DNA of 56,975 nt from SG8-41 sp036555615 (lineage in GTDB: Bacteria; Pseudomonadota; Gammaproteobacteria; Burkholderiales; SG8-41), in NCBI GenBank assembly GCA_036555615.1, contig DATBKZ010000037.1, positions 1 through 56,975 on the forward strand. The letters run 5' to 3'. This document shows positions 43,197 to 51,624 of the stretch, one piece after another. A program made the position numbers and the translations under genes. The notes below the pieces were generated by a model. It was not told where the DNA came from. It did no database searches and saw only the letters and a program-made list of their open reading frames with translations. Position 1 is the first letter of the stretch, and each line of letters opens with the position of its first letter.

Positions 43197-44525
43197 ATGA
43201 GCGTACGTGAAGGCAGCCTGGAGGCCCCCACCCGGCATCCGCTCGACTGGAAATCCGCGGATTTCTACGACGAGGCGAAGCTCGACGGGGAGCTCGAGCG
43301 CGTGTTCGAGATCTGCCACGGCTGCCGCCGCTGCGTCAATCTGTGCACGGCGTTCCCGACGCTGTTCGACCTGGTGGACGGGAGCCCCACACTGGAGGTC
43401 GACGGCGTGGCCAAGCAGGACTACGCCAAGGTCGTGGAGCAGTGCTATCTCTGCGACATGTGCTACATGACCAAGTGCCCCTACGTGCCGCCGCATCGGT
43501 GGAACGTGGATTTCCCGCATCTCATGCTCCGCGCCAAGGCGGTCAAGTTCCGCAAGGGGGGCGCCAAGTTCCGCGACAAGCTGCTGACGAGCACCGACGC
43601 CGTCGGCCGGCTGGCGACGATCCCGGTCGTGGTCCAGTTCGTGAACGCGGCCAACCAGTCCGGAGTCGCGCGCGCGGTGATGGAAAAGGCGCTGGGCGTG
43701 CACCGGGCGCGGGTGCTGCCCGAGTACGCCAGCGCGAAATTCCGCGGCAGTGCCAAGGCCGATGCCACCTTTGCGGTGCGCGAGGGCAGGAACACGCCGG
43801 GCAAGGTGGCGGTCTTCTCGACCTGCTACGTGAACTATAACGAGCCCGGCATCGGCCACGATCTCCTCATGGTGCTCGCGCACAACGAGGTGCCGGCGAT
43901 GCTCGTCGAAAAGGAAGCATGCTGCGGCATGCCCAAGCTCGAGCTGGGCGATCTCGAGGCGGTGGCGCGCAGCAAGGAGACCAATATCCCCGTGCTGGCG
44001 CGGCTCGCACGCGCGGGCTACGCGATCGTCACGCCAGTGCCCTCGTGCACCCTGATGTTCAAGCAGGAGCTGCCGTTGATGTTTCCGGACGAGCCCGATG
44101 TGAAGGTGGTGGCGGAAGCGATGTTCGACCCCTTCGAGTACCTCGTGCTGCGCCACAAGGACGGGCTGCTCAAGACCGACTTCAAGCAGCCGCTGGGCAA
44201 GGTCTCCTATCACGTGCCCTGTCACCTGCGCGTGCAGAACATGGGGCAGAAGACGCGCGAGCTGCTCGAATTGATTCCCGGGACGAGCGTGACCACGATC
44301 GAGCGCTGCGCCGGGCACGACGGCACTTGGGGCGTCAAGGCGGAGTATTTCGAGAACTCCATGAAGATCGGCCGCCCCGTTTTCCGCCAGATGGCGGAGC
44401 CTGGCCCCGATTACGTGAGCTCGGACTGTGCCATCGCGGGCCGCCACATTCTCCAGGGAATGGGCGAGACCGGCGCGCGGAAGGAGCATCCGATCACATT
44501 GACACGCATCGCCTACGGACTGTGA
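43197..44525 (+). CDS. HdrD/GlpC-type iron-sulfur protein of the rubrerythrin cluster
   Basis: 442 residues. Two [4Fe-4S] motifs are at Cys40-43-46-50 and Cys83-86-89-94. A C-terminal half resembles heterodisulfide-reductase CCG domains (STCYVNYNEPG, EACCGMPKLELG, VPCHLRVQNMGQ). It has no flavin domain and no transmembrane helix. Genes for rubrerythrin, this FeS protein and DUF3501 occur together in many proteobacteria, suggesting that it passes electrons to rubrerythrin (inference). ATG 43197 is 77 bases after rubrerythrin, beyond a terminator. Confidence 0.85.
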   Translation: MSVREGSLEAPTRHPLDWKSADFYDEAKLDGELERVFEICHGCRRCVNLCTAFPTLFDLVDGSPTLEVDGVAKQDYAKVVEQCYLCDMCYMTKCPYVPPHRWNVDFPHLMLRAKAVKFRKGGAKFRDKLLTSTDAVGRLATIPVVVQFVNAANQSGVARAVMEKALGVHRARVLPEYASAKFRGSAKADATFAVREGRNTPGKVAVFSTCYVNYNEPGIGHDLLMVLAHNEVPAMLVEKEACCGMPKLELGDLEAVARSKETNIPVLARLARAGYAIVTPVPSCTLMFKQELPLMFPDEPDVKVVAEAMFDPFEYLVLRHKDGLLKTDFKQPLGKVSYHVPCHLRVQNMGQKTRELLELIPGTSVTTIERCAGHDGTWGVKAEYFENSMKIGRPVFRQMAEPGPDYVSSDCAIAGRHILQGMGETGARKEHPITLTRIAYGL

Positions 44526-44569
44526 CAGGCGCGAATCACCAGACTTCAATCGGGAATCACCGTTCAGAT

Positions 44570-45157
44570 ATGCCACAAATCACTCGCGATAGCCTGATGA
44601 CGCTCGAGGCCTATGCCAAGGCGCGGCCCGAGCTCCGCGCCAAGGTCATGGCGCACAAGAAGAACCGCATGCTGCAGGTGGGCGGGCATCTCACGCTCAT
44701 CTTCGAGGACGAATTGACGATCCGCTACCAGATCCAGGAAATGCTGCGCACGGAGCGCATGTTCGAGGAGGAGGGCATCCAGGGGGAGCTCGATGCCTAT
44801 AACCCGCTCGTTCCCGACGGCGCCAACTGGAAAGCGACGCTCATGATCGAGTATCCGGAGGTGGATGAGCGCTGCCGCATGCTGGCGCGCCTGATTGGCA
44901 TCGAAGACCGGGTGTGGGTGCAGGTCGCCGGCCAGGGTCGGGTCTATGCCATTGCCGACGAGGACCTCGAACGCGAAAATGCGGAGAAGACTTCCGCGGT
45001 GCATTTTCTGCGCTTCGAGCTCGAACCCGCGATGGTGCAGGCGCTGAAGAAGGGCGCCGCGCTCGCCGTGGGGGTGGACCATCCCGAGTATCGGCACACG
45101 ATCGATGCCGTCGCTCCGGCCGTGCGCGCCTCCCTCGTTAACGACCTCGCCGGTTAG
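44570..45157 (+). CDS. DUF3501 protein
   Basis: 195 residues, soluble, with the DUF3501 pattern: MPQITRDSLMTLEAYAKARP at the start, RRTER-like EMLRTERMFEEEGIQGELDA, and the closing VDHPEYRHTIDAVAPAVRASL. No catalytic motif is recognised. It is the third member of the rubrerythrin-FeS-DUF3501 set, 44 bases after the FeS gene. Confidence 0.87.
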   Translation: MPQITRDSLMTLEAYAKARPELRAKVMAHKKNRMLQVGGHLTLIFEDELTIRYQIQEMLRTERMFEEEGIQGELDAYNPLVPDGANWKATLMIEYPEVDERCRMLARLIGIEDRVWVQVAGQGRVYAIADEDLERENAEKTSAVHFLRFELEPAMVQALKKGAALAVGVDHPEYRHTIDAVAPAVRASLVNDLAG

Positions 45158-45318
45158 CTCCGCAAGGTTTTCTGAGCGGGGGGTCGTCCTGAACATGCCA
45201 CGGCCGGGGAGGCGTTCGGCGGACAGGCACCCGGATCCCGAGCGGCACCGGAGTCCCCTGACGGCGGGGCGTCGCCACCGTTTCGCCTGACTGGGCTTGT
45301 GCTATTCTCGCCCGGCAT

Positions 45319-46527
45319 ATGGAGAATTCCCGGATCCTCGCGACCATCGGTCGGCGCATCGAGCAAAGCGGCCTTCCGCTCGCTGTGCGGCTGTGGAATG
45401 GCGCGAGCGCCGGCGCTCCGCAGCCGCAGGTGACGATTACGGTGCGGCATCCGCTGGCGTTGGCGGCGCTCGGGCGTCCCACCGCGGGGGGGCTCGCCGC
45501 GCGCTATGTCGAGCAGCAGATCGACGTCGAGGGGTCGATCCGGGACGTCGTCGGCCTGGGCACGATGCTCGCGGGGGCGACCGACGCCGCCGGCCCGGCC
45601 CCGGCGCACCGGCTGGCGCGCTGGGTGCGGCACACCCGGTTGTTCGACAGCAAGGCGGTCCGCAGCCACTACGATGTCAGCGATGATTTTTTCGGCCTCT
45701 GGCTCGACCCGCGGCGTGTCTATTCCTGCGCCTACTTCCGCCGCGCCGACGATACGCTGGAAATCGCGCAGGAGCAGAAGCTCGATCACATCTGCCGCAA
45801 GCTGCGGCTGACGGCGGGCGAGCGCTTCCTCGACATCGGCTGCGGCTGGGGCGCGCTCGTCATCTGGGCTGCCGAGCGCTATGGCGCACAGGCGCTCGGC
45901 ATCACGTTGAGCCGCAACCAGCACGAGTACGCCCGCGCCCGGATCCGGGAGCTGGGGCTCGAAGGGCGCTGCGAGGTGCGTCTGCTCGATTACCGCGATG
46001 TGCCCGAGGAACGTGCGTTCGACAAGATCGCGAGCGTCGGGATGTTCGAGCACGTGGGGCGCGACAACCTGGCGGCATACTTCGGCAAGATTGCCCGCCT
46101 GCTGCGGCCGGGCGGGCTGGTGCTGAACCACGGTATCACCCACAACACGCCCGGGCGGCGCCAGCTGGGCAGCGAGATCGGCGATTTCATCGACCGCTAC
46201 GTGTTCCCGGGCGGAGAGCTCACGCACATTTCGGTCGTGCTGGAGGCGCTTTCGGCGCAGGGACTGGAAAGCTGGGACGTGGAAAGCCTGCGGCCGCATT
46301 ACGCGAAGACGTTGTGGCACTGGGTGGAGCGCCTGGAGGCGAACCGCGCCGCGGCGCTCGCGGCGGTCGGCGAGAAGCTCTACCGCATCTGGCGCATCTA
46401 CATGGCGGGATCGGCGCTTGGCTTCGAGCGCGGCTGGATGACTATCTACCAGGTGCTCGCGGGCAAGCCCCTTGCGAGCGGCGCACTCGAGCTTCCGGAG
46501 ACGCGCGATTACATCCATGCGCGATAG
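45319..46527 (+). CDS. cfa: Cyclopropane-fatty-acyl-phospholipid synthase
   Basis: 402 residues. The S-adenosylmethionine-dependent methyltransferase domain has YDVSDDFFGLWLD, FLDIGCGWGALVIWAAERYG and SVGMFEHVGRDN, all typical of Cfa. It modifies unsaturated acyl chains of membrane lipids, usually under stress or in stationary phase. The N-terminal lipid-binding domain (about residues 1-105) is present. Confidence 0.92.
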   Translation: MENSRILATIGRRIEQSGLPLAVRLWNGASAGAPQPQVTITVRHPLALAALGRPTAGGLAARYVEQQIDVEGSIRDVVGLGTMLAGATDAAGPAPAHRLARWVRHTRLFDSKAVRSHYDVSDDFFGLWLDPRRVYSCAYFRRADDTLEIAQEQKLDHICRKLRLTAGERFLDIGCGWGALVIWAAERYGAQALGITLSRNQHEYARARIRELGLEGRCEVRLLDYRDVPEERAFDKIASVGMFEHVGRDNLAAYFGKIARLLRPGGLVLNHGITHNTPGRRQLGSEIGDFIDRYVFPGGELTHISVVLEALSAQGLESWDVESLRPHYAKTLWHWVERLEANRAAALAAVGEKLYRIWRIYMAGSALGFERGWMTIYQVLAGKPLASGALELPETRDYIHAR

Positions 46528-46574
46528 CGGCGCGCCGGATCCCGTCGCGTCGAGCGCGTGAGAGAGGAGGCAGC

Positions 46575-47123
46575 CTGTCCCGACGCACAGTCCGGCGGGC
46601 GAGCGTCGCGCTGATCGCGGCATTCGGGGTGGCCACCGCCGTTCACCCCGCCTTCGCCCAGTGGCGCGAATGGGATGCCGACTTCGACGAGGACCGGAAG
46701 CCCTGGAAGGAAATCGAGGCGAAGATTCCTCCGGACCCCAGTAGCGCAGATCTGGTCCCGTTCGACCCCGGCGGCGGGACCCCGCACCGCTATTATCTCG
46801 ACGCCCGCTCGCTGTCGATCGGCGAGGATGGCGTCGTGCGCTACACGCTGGTGGTGAAGGCGGCCGGGGGCACGAGCAGCGTCAGCTTCGAGGGCATCCG
46901 CTGCGAATCGCGCGAGCAGAAGTATTACGCAGTGGGAAGTCCGGACGGCAACTGGGTGCGCGCGCGCAACCCGCAATGGAGCAGCATCGGGCGGCTGGAT
47001 CCCAACCGCCGTCACCACTTCGTGCTCTATTCGGAGTACCTGTGCGTGGACAGGCTCCCGGTGCGGACTGTGAGAGATATGCTGGAGCTGCTCAAGTCCC
47101 AGAAGACCTCGATTTTCGACTGA
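46575..47123 (+). CDS. CNP1-like exported protein with probable CTG start
   Basis: 182 residues if begun at CTG 46575. The mature part fits the CNP1-like family (DGVVRYTLVVKAAGG, FEGIRCESREQKYYAVG, a late YLCVDR). The signal peptide (RRTVRRASVALIAAFGVATA) needs a start at or before this codon. No ATG, GTG or TTG occurs in this frame from there back well into cfa, while a perfect AGGAGG ribosome site at 46565-46570 precedes the CTG by four bases. Function unknown; periplasmic by signal. It is 47 bases after cfa. Confidence 0.8.
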   Translation: MSRRTVRRASVALIAAFGVATAVHPAFAQWREWDADFDEDRKPWKEIEAKIPPDPSSADLVPFDPGGGTPHRYYLDARSLSIGEDGVVRYTLVVKAAGGTSSVSFEGIRCESREQKYYAVGSPDGNWVRARNPQWSSIGRLDPNRRHHFVLYSEYLCVDRLPVRTVRDMLELLKSQKTSIFD

Positions 47124-47221
47124 CGAATGCGCCGCAACCTGGGGTCACGGCTTTCGTCACGGGCCGCGGTGCGGTCGACTCCGCTGCATCGCGAAGCCGG
47201 GGCCGGGAATGACCCCGCGAA

Positions 47222-48340
47222 CTACAGCAGCACCAGGTTATCGCGGTGTATGAGCTCGGGCTCGTCCACGTAGCCGAGCCTGGCCTCGATCTCGCTCGAA
47301 GGTGCGCGCAGGATGCGGCGCGCCTCCGCTGAGCTGTAATTGACGAGGCCGCGCGCCACCTCGCGCCGCGACTCATCGAGGCAGCTTACCGCCTCGCCGC
47401 GGTCGAATTCGCCGGTGACCTCGACCACGCCGATCGGCAACAGGCTCTTGCCCAGGACCGTGAGCGCCCGCACTGCGCCGGCATCGAGCGAGAGGCTTCC
47501 CCGCACCTGCAGCTGGTCGGCGAGCCACTGCTTGCGCGCCGCGAGCGTCGCGCGCTCGGCCACGAGCTGCGTGCCGATGCGCTCCCCGCGCGCGAGACGC
47601 GGCAGGACATCCCCTTCGCGCCCCGAGGCGATCACGGTATGCGCGCCGCTGCGCGCCGCGCGCTTCGCGGCCAGCACCTTGGTCAGCATGCCGCCGAGCG
47701 CGATCGCGCTGCCGGTGCCGCCGGCCATTGCCTCGAGAGCGGGGTCGCCCGCGCGCGCCTCGGTGATCAGCTTCGCCGCGCCGGAGCGGCGAGGGTCCTT
47801 GTCGAAAAGGCCGTCCAGGTCGGTGAGGATCACCAGCGCGTCGGCCTCGATCAGATTGGTCACCAGGGCCGCCAGCGTGTCGTTGTCCCCGAACCGGATC
47901 TCGTCGGCCGCGACGGTGTCGTTCTCGTTGATGATCGGGATCACGGCGAGCCCGAGGAGCGTGCGCAGCGTGGAGCGGGCGTTGAGATAGCGCTTGCGGT
48001 CGGCGAGGTCGTCGTGGGTGAGCAGGAGCTGCGATGTGAGCAGATCGTGCGTGCGGAAGCACGATTCATAAGCCTGGATCAGCCCCATCTGGCCGACCGC
48101 GGCGGCAGCCTGCAGCTCGTGCAGGGCGTGCGGCCGCCGCTTCCAGCCGAGGCGCTGCATGCCCGCTGCGATGGCGCCGCTGGAAACCAGCACCACCTCG
48201 CGGCCCATCCGTCGCAGCTCGGCGATCTGCCCGGCCCAGCGCGTGAGCGCGTCGAGGTCGAGCCCCCGGCCCTCGTTGGTGACCAGGCTCGAGCCAACCT
48301 TGACGACGATGCGCTTCGCCTTTAGCAGGATGAATGACAT
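47222..48340 (-). CDS. proB: Glutamate 5-kinase
   Basis: 372 residues. The amino-acid kinase domain has VVKVGSSLVTNEGRGLD, the active-site ININENDTV-type motif (IPIINENDTVAADE) and ILTDLDGLFDKDPR. A C-terminal PUA domain (about residues 280-365, SLSLDAGAVRAL) is present. It catalyses the first step of proline synthesis. It follows obg on the minus strand after an 18-base gap that belongs to the GAATCC repeat region. Confidence 0.95.
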   Translation of the reverse strand: MSFILLKAKRIVVKVGSSLVTNEGRGLDLDALTRWAGQIAELRRMGREVVLVSSGAIAAGMQRLGWKRRPHALHELQAAAAVGQMGLIQAYESCFRTHDLLTSQLLLTHDDLADRKRYLNARSTLRTLLGLAVIPIINENDTVAADEIRFGDNDTLAALVTNLIEADALVILTDLDGLFDKDPRRSGAAKLITEARAGDPALEAMAGGTGSAIALGGMLTKVLAAKRAARSGAHTVIASGREGDVLPRLARGERIGTQLVAERATLAARKQWLADQLQVRGSLSLDAGAVRALTVLGKSLLPIGVVEVTGEFDRGEAVSCLDESRREVARGLVNYSSAEARRILRAPSSEIEARLGYVDEPELIHRDNLVLL

Positions 48341-48358
48341 TGCGACGGAATCCAGGAA

Positions 48359-49435
48359 TCAGGACTCGGGATTCGGGGACGCTCTGCGGCGCCGCGCCTT
48401 CGCTGAATCCTGAATCCTCGATCCTGAATCCTGCTCCAGGTATGTCATCACGGCGAAGACGAGCTCGCGGCAGCCCTCGCCAGTGAGCGCCGAAATGATA
48501 AAGCTTTTCCCCCGCCAGCGAAAATTCCTGAGGAAGCGCTTGACGGCGCGCTCGCGCTCTCCGGCCGGGACGCGGTCGATCTTGTTCAGGACCAGCCAGC
48601 GCGGCTTGCGGTAGAGCGCGTCGTCGTACTTTCTCAGCTCGCTGACGATTGCCCGGGCATCTGCAGCGGGATCGACAGCGGAATCGAGCGGCGCGATGTC
48701 GACCAGGTGCAGCAGCAGGCGGGTCCGCGCCAGGTGCCGCAGGAACTGGTGCCCGAGCCCCGCGCCCTCGGCGGCGCCCTCGATCAGGCCGGGGATATCG
48801 GCCAGCACGAAGCTGCGGTTGACGTCCGCCCGCACCACGCCGAGGGAGGGCGCGAGCGTCGTGAAGGGATAGTCCGCGACCTTGGGGCGTGCGGCGCTCA
48901 CGGCGCGGATCAGCGTGGATTTTCCGGCGTTGGGCATGCCGAAGAGCCCGACGTCGGCAAGCAGCTTCAGCTCGAGCAACAAGCGCCGCCGCTCGCCCGC
49001 GGCGCCGCGCGTGAACTGGCGCGGCGCCCGGTTAGTGCTCGACTTGAAGTGGAGATTGCCGAGCCCGCCGGCACCGCCCGGGGCAAGCAGCGCGCGCGCG
49101 CCGTCGCAATCGAGGTCGGCGATCGTCTCGCCGGTCTCGATGTCGCTCACGACAGTGCCCACCGGCACGCGCAGCTCGATGTCGGGCGCCGATTTTCCGT
49201 ACTGGTCGGCGCCGCGGCCGTTCTCCCCGTCCTGCGCGCGATGGATGCGGGCGTAGCGGTAGTCGATCAGGGTGTTCAGGTTACGGTCGGCAACCGCGTA
49301 CAGGCTGCCGCCGCGCCCGCCGTCGCCGCCGTCGGGCCCGCCGCGCGGCACGTACTTTTCGCGCCGGAAGCTGGCCACGCCATCTCCGCCTTTTCCGGCA
49401 TGTACTTCAATGATGGCTTCGTCGACGAACTTCAT
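48359..49435 (-). CDS. obgE: GTPase Obg/CgtA
   Basis: 358 residues. The glycine-rich Obg fold (MKFVDEAIIEVHAGKGGDGV, GGDGGRGGSL) is followed by a GTPase domain with G1 GMPNAGKST, G3 DIPGLIEGAAEG and G4 NKID. It acts in 50S subunit assembly and stress control. ATG 49435 is used. The last 20 or so residues (EQDSGSRIQDSAK and an Arg-rich tail) are encoded by an intergenic-type repeat and are not part of the conserved fold. Only a terminator stem, with no evident ribosome site, precedes the start. Confidence 0.94.
   Translation of the reverse strand: MKFVDEAIIEVHAGKGGDGVASFRREKYVPRGGPDGGDGGRGGSLYAVADRNLNTLIDYRYARIHRAQDGENGRGADQYGKSAPDIELRVPVGTVVSDIETGETIADLDCDGARALLAPGGAGGLGNLHFKSSTNRAPRQFTRGAAGERRRLLLELKLLADVGLFGMPNAGKSTLIRAVSAARPKVADYPFTTLAPSLGVVRADVNRSFVLADIPGLIEGAAEGAGLGHQFLRHLARTRLLLHLVDIAPLDSAVDPAADARAIVSELRKYDDALYRKPRWLVLNKIDRVPAGERERAVKRFLRNFRWRGKSFIISALTGEGCRELVFAVMTYLEQDSGSRIQDSAKARRRRASPNPES
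48404..48432. repeat. GAATCCT-type short tandem repeat inside the obg 3' end
   Basis: The plus strand shows GAATCCT repeated imperfectly from 48404 to 48432, and related GAATCAGGACTCGGGATTCGGGG in inverted orientation at about 48356-48377. The same kind of sequence is in the ilvC-psd gap (32813-32850). Here it codes for part of the Obg C-terminus. Confidence 0.6.
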
Positions 49436-49439
49436 AAAC

Positions 49440-49465
49440 AAAAAAGCCCTGTCGCGTGACAGGGC
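49440..49465 (-). terminator. Rho-independent terminator between rpmA and obg
   Basis: On the minus strand GCCCTGTC (49465-49458) and GACAGGGC (49453-49446) form an eight-base perfect stem with a four-base loop, followed by six T residues. The T-run ends only four bases before the obg ATG (49435), so the structure both limits transcription into obg-proB and occupies the place of a ribosome site. Confidence 0.85.
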
Positions 49466-49487
49466 TTGAGGTGGGCGCCGGCCGGGC

Positions 49488-49745
49488 TTACGCGGGAACG
49501 ATGCTCACCGTCGTGCGGCTGTCCGGCCCCTTCTGGGCAAACAAGACACGCCCGGTCACCTTGGCAAACAGAGTATGATCGCGGCCGATCCCGACATTCG
49601 GGCCGGCGTGCACCTGGGTGCCGCGCTGACGCACGATGATTTCGCCGGCGTTCACTTGTTCGCCGCCATAACGCTTCACGCCCAGGCGCTTCGACTGCGA
49701 GTCGCGGCCGTTACGCGAGCTGCCGCCCGCCTTCTTGTGTGCCAT
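49488..49745 (-). CDS. rpmA: 50S ribosomal protein L27
   Basis: 85 residues, MAHKKAGGSSRNGRDSQSKR at the N-terminus with no extra propeptide. It is a full-length L27 next to the peptidyl transferase centre. Second gene of rplU-rpmA. Confidence 0.97.
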   Translation of the reverse strand: MAHKKAGGSSRNGRDSQSKRLGVKRYGGEQVNAGEIIVRQRGTQVHAGPNVGIGRDHTLFAKVTGRVLFAQKGPDSRTTVSIVPA

Positions 49746-49815
49746 ATCGTGTACCTGAAACCTTCAGTTAGACTGGGGTAGGCGCGCGCGAGGGGATCAG
49801 TCCCTCGTGACTTTC

Positions 49816-50127
49816 CTAAGCCGCAATGCCGAGAATCTCGATCTCGGTGTAGTTCTGGCGATGGCCCTGTGTTCTGCGGTAATGCTTGCGGCGGTTGAGC
49901 TTGAAGATGCGTACTTTGTCGCCGCGGCCATGCTTCAGGACCCGGGCCTTGACGCGAGCCCCCGCCACGAGCGGCGCGCCGAGCTTGAGCGCCCCGCCGT
50001 CGGCGACGAGCAGAACCTGGTCGAGCACGATCTCCTGCCCGACGTCGCCGGCGATGCGCTCGATCTTCAATTTTTCGCCGGCACTGACCCGGTACTGCTT
50101 GCCGCCGGTCTGGATGACCGCGTACAT
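49816..50127 (-). CDS. rplU: 50S ribosomal protein L21
   Basis: 103 residues, MYAVIQTGGKQYRVSAGEKL at the start and the RRKHYRRTQGHRQ motif near the C-terminus. It is a standard L21, first gene of rplU-rpmA-obg-proB. Confidence 0.97.
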   Translation of the reverse strand: MYAVIQTGGKQYRVSAGEKLKIERIAGDVGQEIVLDQVLLVADGGALKLGAPLVAGARVKARVLKHGRGDKVRIFKLNRRKHYRRTQGHRQNYTEIEILGIAA

Positions 50128-50159
50128 GAGACAATCCGTCCGAACTGTGAAAGGCGCGC

Positions 50160-50188
50160 ATTCTACAAAATGCGCGCGCGTTAGTCAA
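50160..50188 (-). promoter_or_regulatory. Sigma70 promoter of rplU
   Basis: On the minus strand TTGACT (50188-50183) and TAGAAT (50165-50160) are 17 bases apart, predicting a start near 50153, about 26 bases before the rplU ATG. A nine-base inverted repeat (GCGCGCATT at 50154-50162, AATGCGCGC at 50169-50177) encloses the -10 element. Confidence 0.65.
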
Positions 50189-50294
50189 AGCAAGAGCCGC
50201 AGCCGCGCGCTCTGATAGCGCCTCGCGGCCGGTCGGCGCGGCGCGGTTTCTTTACTGGTATCATGCCCCCCTCTTTTTCGAGAGCCTCCGAACG

Positions 50295-51263
50295 GTGACA
50301 CTGGACGCCATACGCAGCTTCGTGGAGGCGGACATGCGCGCGGTGGACGCGGTGATCCGGGCGCGCCTCAGTTCGGAGGTGGTGCTCATCCGGCAGGTGG
50401 CCGAATACATTGTGGGCGGGGGCGGCAAGCGGCTGCGCCCGCTGCTCCTGCTGCTTTCGGCGGGCGTGTTCGGCGCCCACGGGCGCCACTGCCATGAGCT
50501 CGCCGCAGTGGTGGAGTTCATCCATACCGCGACACTGCTGCACGACGATGTCGTGGACGAGTCTGATCTGCGGCGCGGGCGGTCCACGGCGAACGCGTTG
50601 TTCGGCAATTCCGCCGCGGTGCTGGTCGGCGATTTCGTCTATTCGCGCGCCTTCCAGATGATGGTGGGCGTCAACAATATGCGCGTGCTGCAGGTGCTTG
50701 CCGACGCGACCAACGTCATCGCCGAGGGGGAGGTGATGCAGCTCATGAGCTGCCGCAATCCCGACATCAAGGAGAGCGATTACCTCGCGGTCATCCGCTG
50801 CAAGACCGCGAAGCTTTTTGAGGCGGCCACCCGCCTCGGCGCGATCCTGGGCGGAGCGCCGCGCGAGCAGGAGGAGGCGGTGGCCGGCTACGGCATGCGC
50901 CTCGGCACCGCTTTCCAGCTGATCGATGACGTGCTCGATTATTCCGGGGAGCAGGCGGTGATCGGCAAGAACCTCGGCGACGATCTCGCCGAAGGCAAGC
51001 CGACGCTGCCGCTGATCCATGCCATCCAGCACGGAACGGATGCGCACGCGCAGCTGGTGCGGCACGCCATCGAGCACGGCGGGCGGGACGAACTTTCCGC
51101 GGTGATCGACGCCATCCGCGCGAGCGGCGCGCTCGACTACACCCGCGAGCAGGCACGCCGGGAATCGCGCGCCGCCGGCGACGCGCTCGCGCGCCTGCCG
51201 CATTCAAGGAGCCGCGATTATTTGCTACAATTGGCCGACTTCGCGGTGACGCGGAGTTTCTAG
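50295..51263 (+). CDS. ispB: Octaprenyl diphosphate synthase
   Basis: 322 residues from GTG 50295. Both aspartate-rich motifs of trans-prenyltransferases are present (LLHDDVVDESDLRR and LIDDVLDY), as is GGGGKRLRPLL. It makes the polyprenyl chain of ubiquinone. It is divergent from rplU, the usual arrangement. A TGGTATCAT extended -10-like element lies at about 50256-50264. Confidence 0.94.
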   Translation: MTLDAIRSFVEADMRAVDAVIRARLSSEVVLIRQVAEYIVGGGGKRLRPLLLLLSAGVFGAHGRHCHELAAVVEFIHTATLLHDDVVDESDLRRGRSTANALFGNSAAVLVGDFVYSRAFQMMVGVNNMRVLQVLADATNVIAEGEVMQLMSCRNPDIKESDYLAVIRCKTAKLFEAATRLGAILGGAPREQEEAVAGYGMRLGTAFQLIDDVLDYSGEQAVIGKNLGDDLAEGKPTLPLIHAIQHGTDAHAQLVRHAIEHGGRDELSAVIDAIRASGALDYTREQARRESRAAGDALARLPHSRSRDYLLQLADFAVTRSF

Positions 51264-51271
51264 CTGGCGGT

Positions 51272-51359
51272 GTTCAGCGGTCAGCTTTCAGCGACAGCCC
51301 ATGCGCGGCCCGGCCGCGTGTTTTTTTCTCTGGGGGTGGCTGATGGCTGACCGCTGAAC
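51272..51359. repeat. Inverted TCAGC-type repeat flanking the ispB terminator
   Basis: GTTCAGCGGTCAGC (51272-51285) and GCTGACCGCTGAAC (51346-51359) are perfect 14-base inverted copies that bracket a terminator. Related sequence is in the ilvH-ilvC gap (about 31698-31785). Confidence 0.7.
51302..51327 (+). terminator. Rho-independent terminator after ispB
   Basis: CGCGG (51304-51308) and CCGCG (51314-51318) form a GC stem with a five-base loop that may extend inward, followed by TG and seven T residues (51321-51327). Confidence 0.75.
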
Positions 51360-51368
51360 GCTTGCAGT

Positions 51369-51445
51369 CGGGGTGTAGCGCAGCCTGGTAGCGCACTGCG
51401 TTCGGGACGCAGGTGTCGGAGGTTCAAATCCTCTCACCCCGACCA
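51369..51445 (+). tRNA. tRNA-Pro (anticodon CGG)
   Basis: 77 bases with an encoded CCA end. The acceptor arms CGGGGTG and CACCCCG pair, the D-arm has GCGC..GCGC, the anticodon stem CTGCG/CGCAG encloses loop TTCGGGA (anticodon CGG, reading CCG), and the T-arm has GGTTCAAATCC. All helices are intact. Confidence 0.97.
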
Positions 51446-51624
51446 TTCCTTTCCCCTGCCCGGGCCGGGCGTGGGCGGAACCGTGACTTCGAGGCTCGAC
51501 GCTCGGCGGGCGTTAGGGCACACTAAGCTGCAATTCATGAAAGCTGGATTGCAGCTGGCAGCCGCAGTGTCCACGCGCGACCGACCGGGCGCGAAGCGGC
51601 AAGTGCCGGCCAGCGGAGTCTGAC

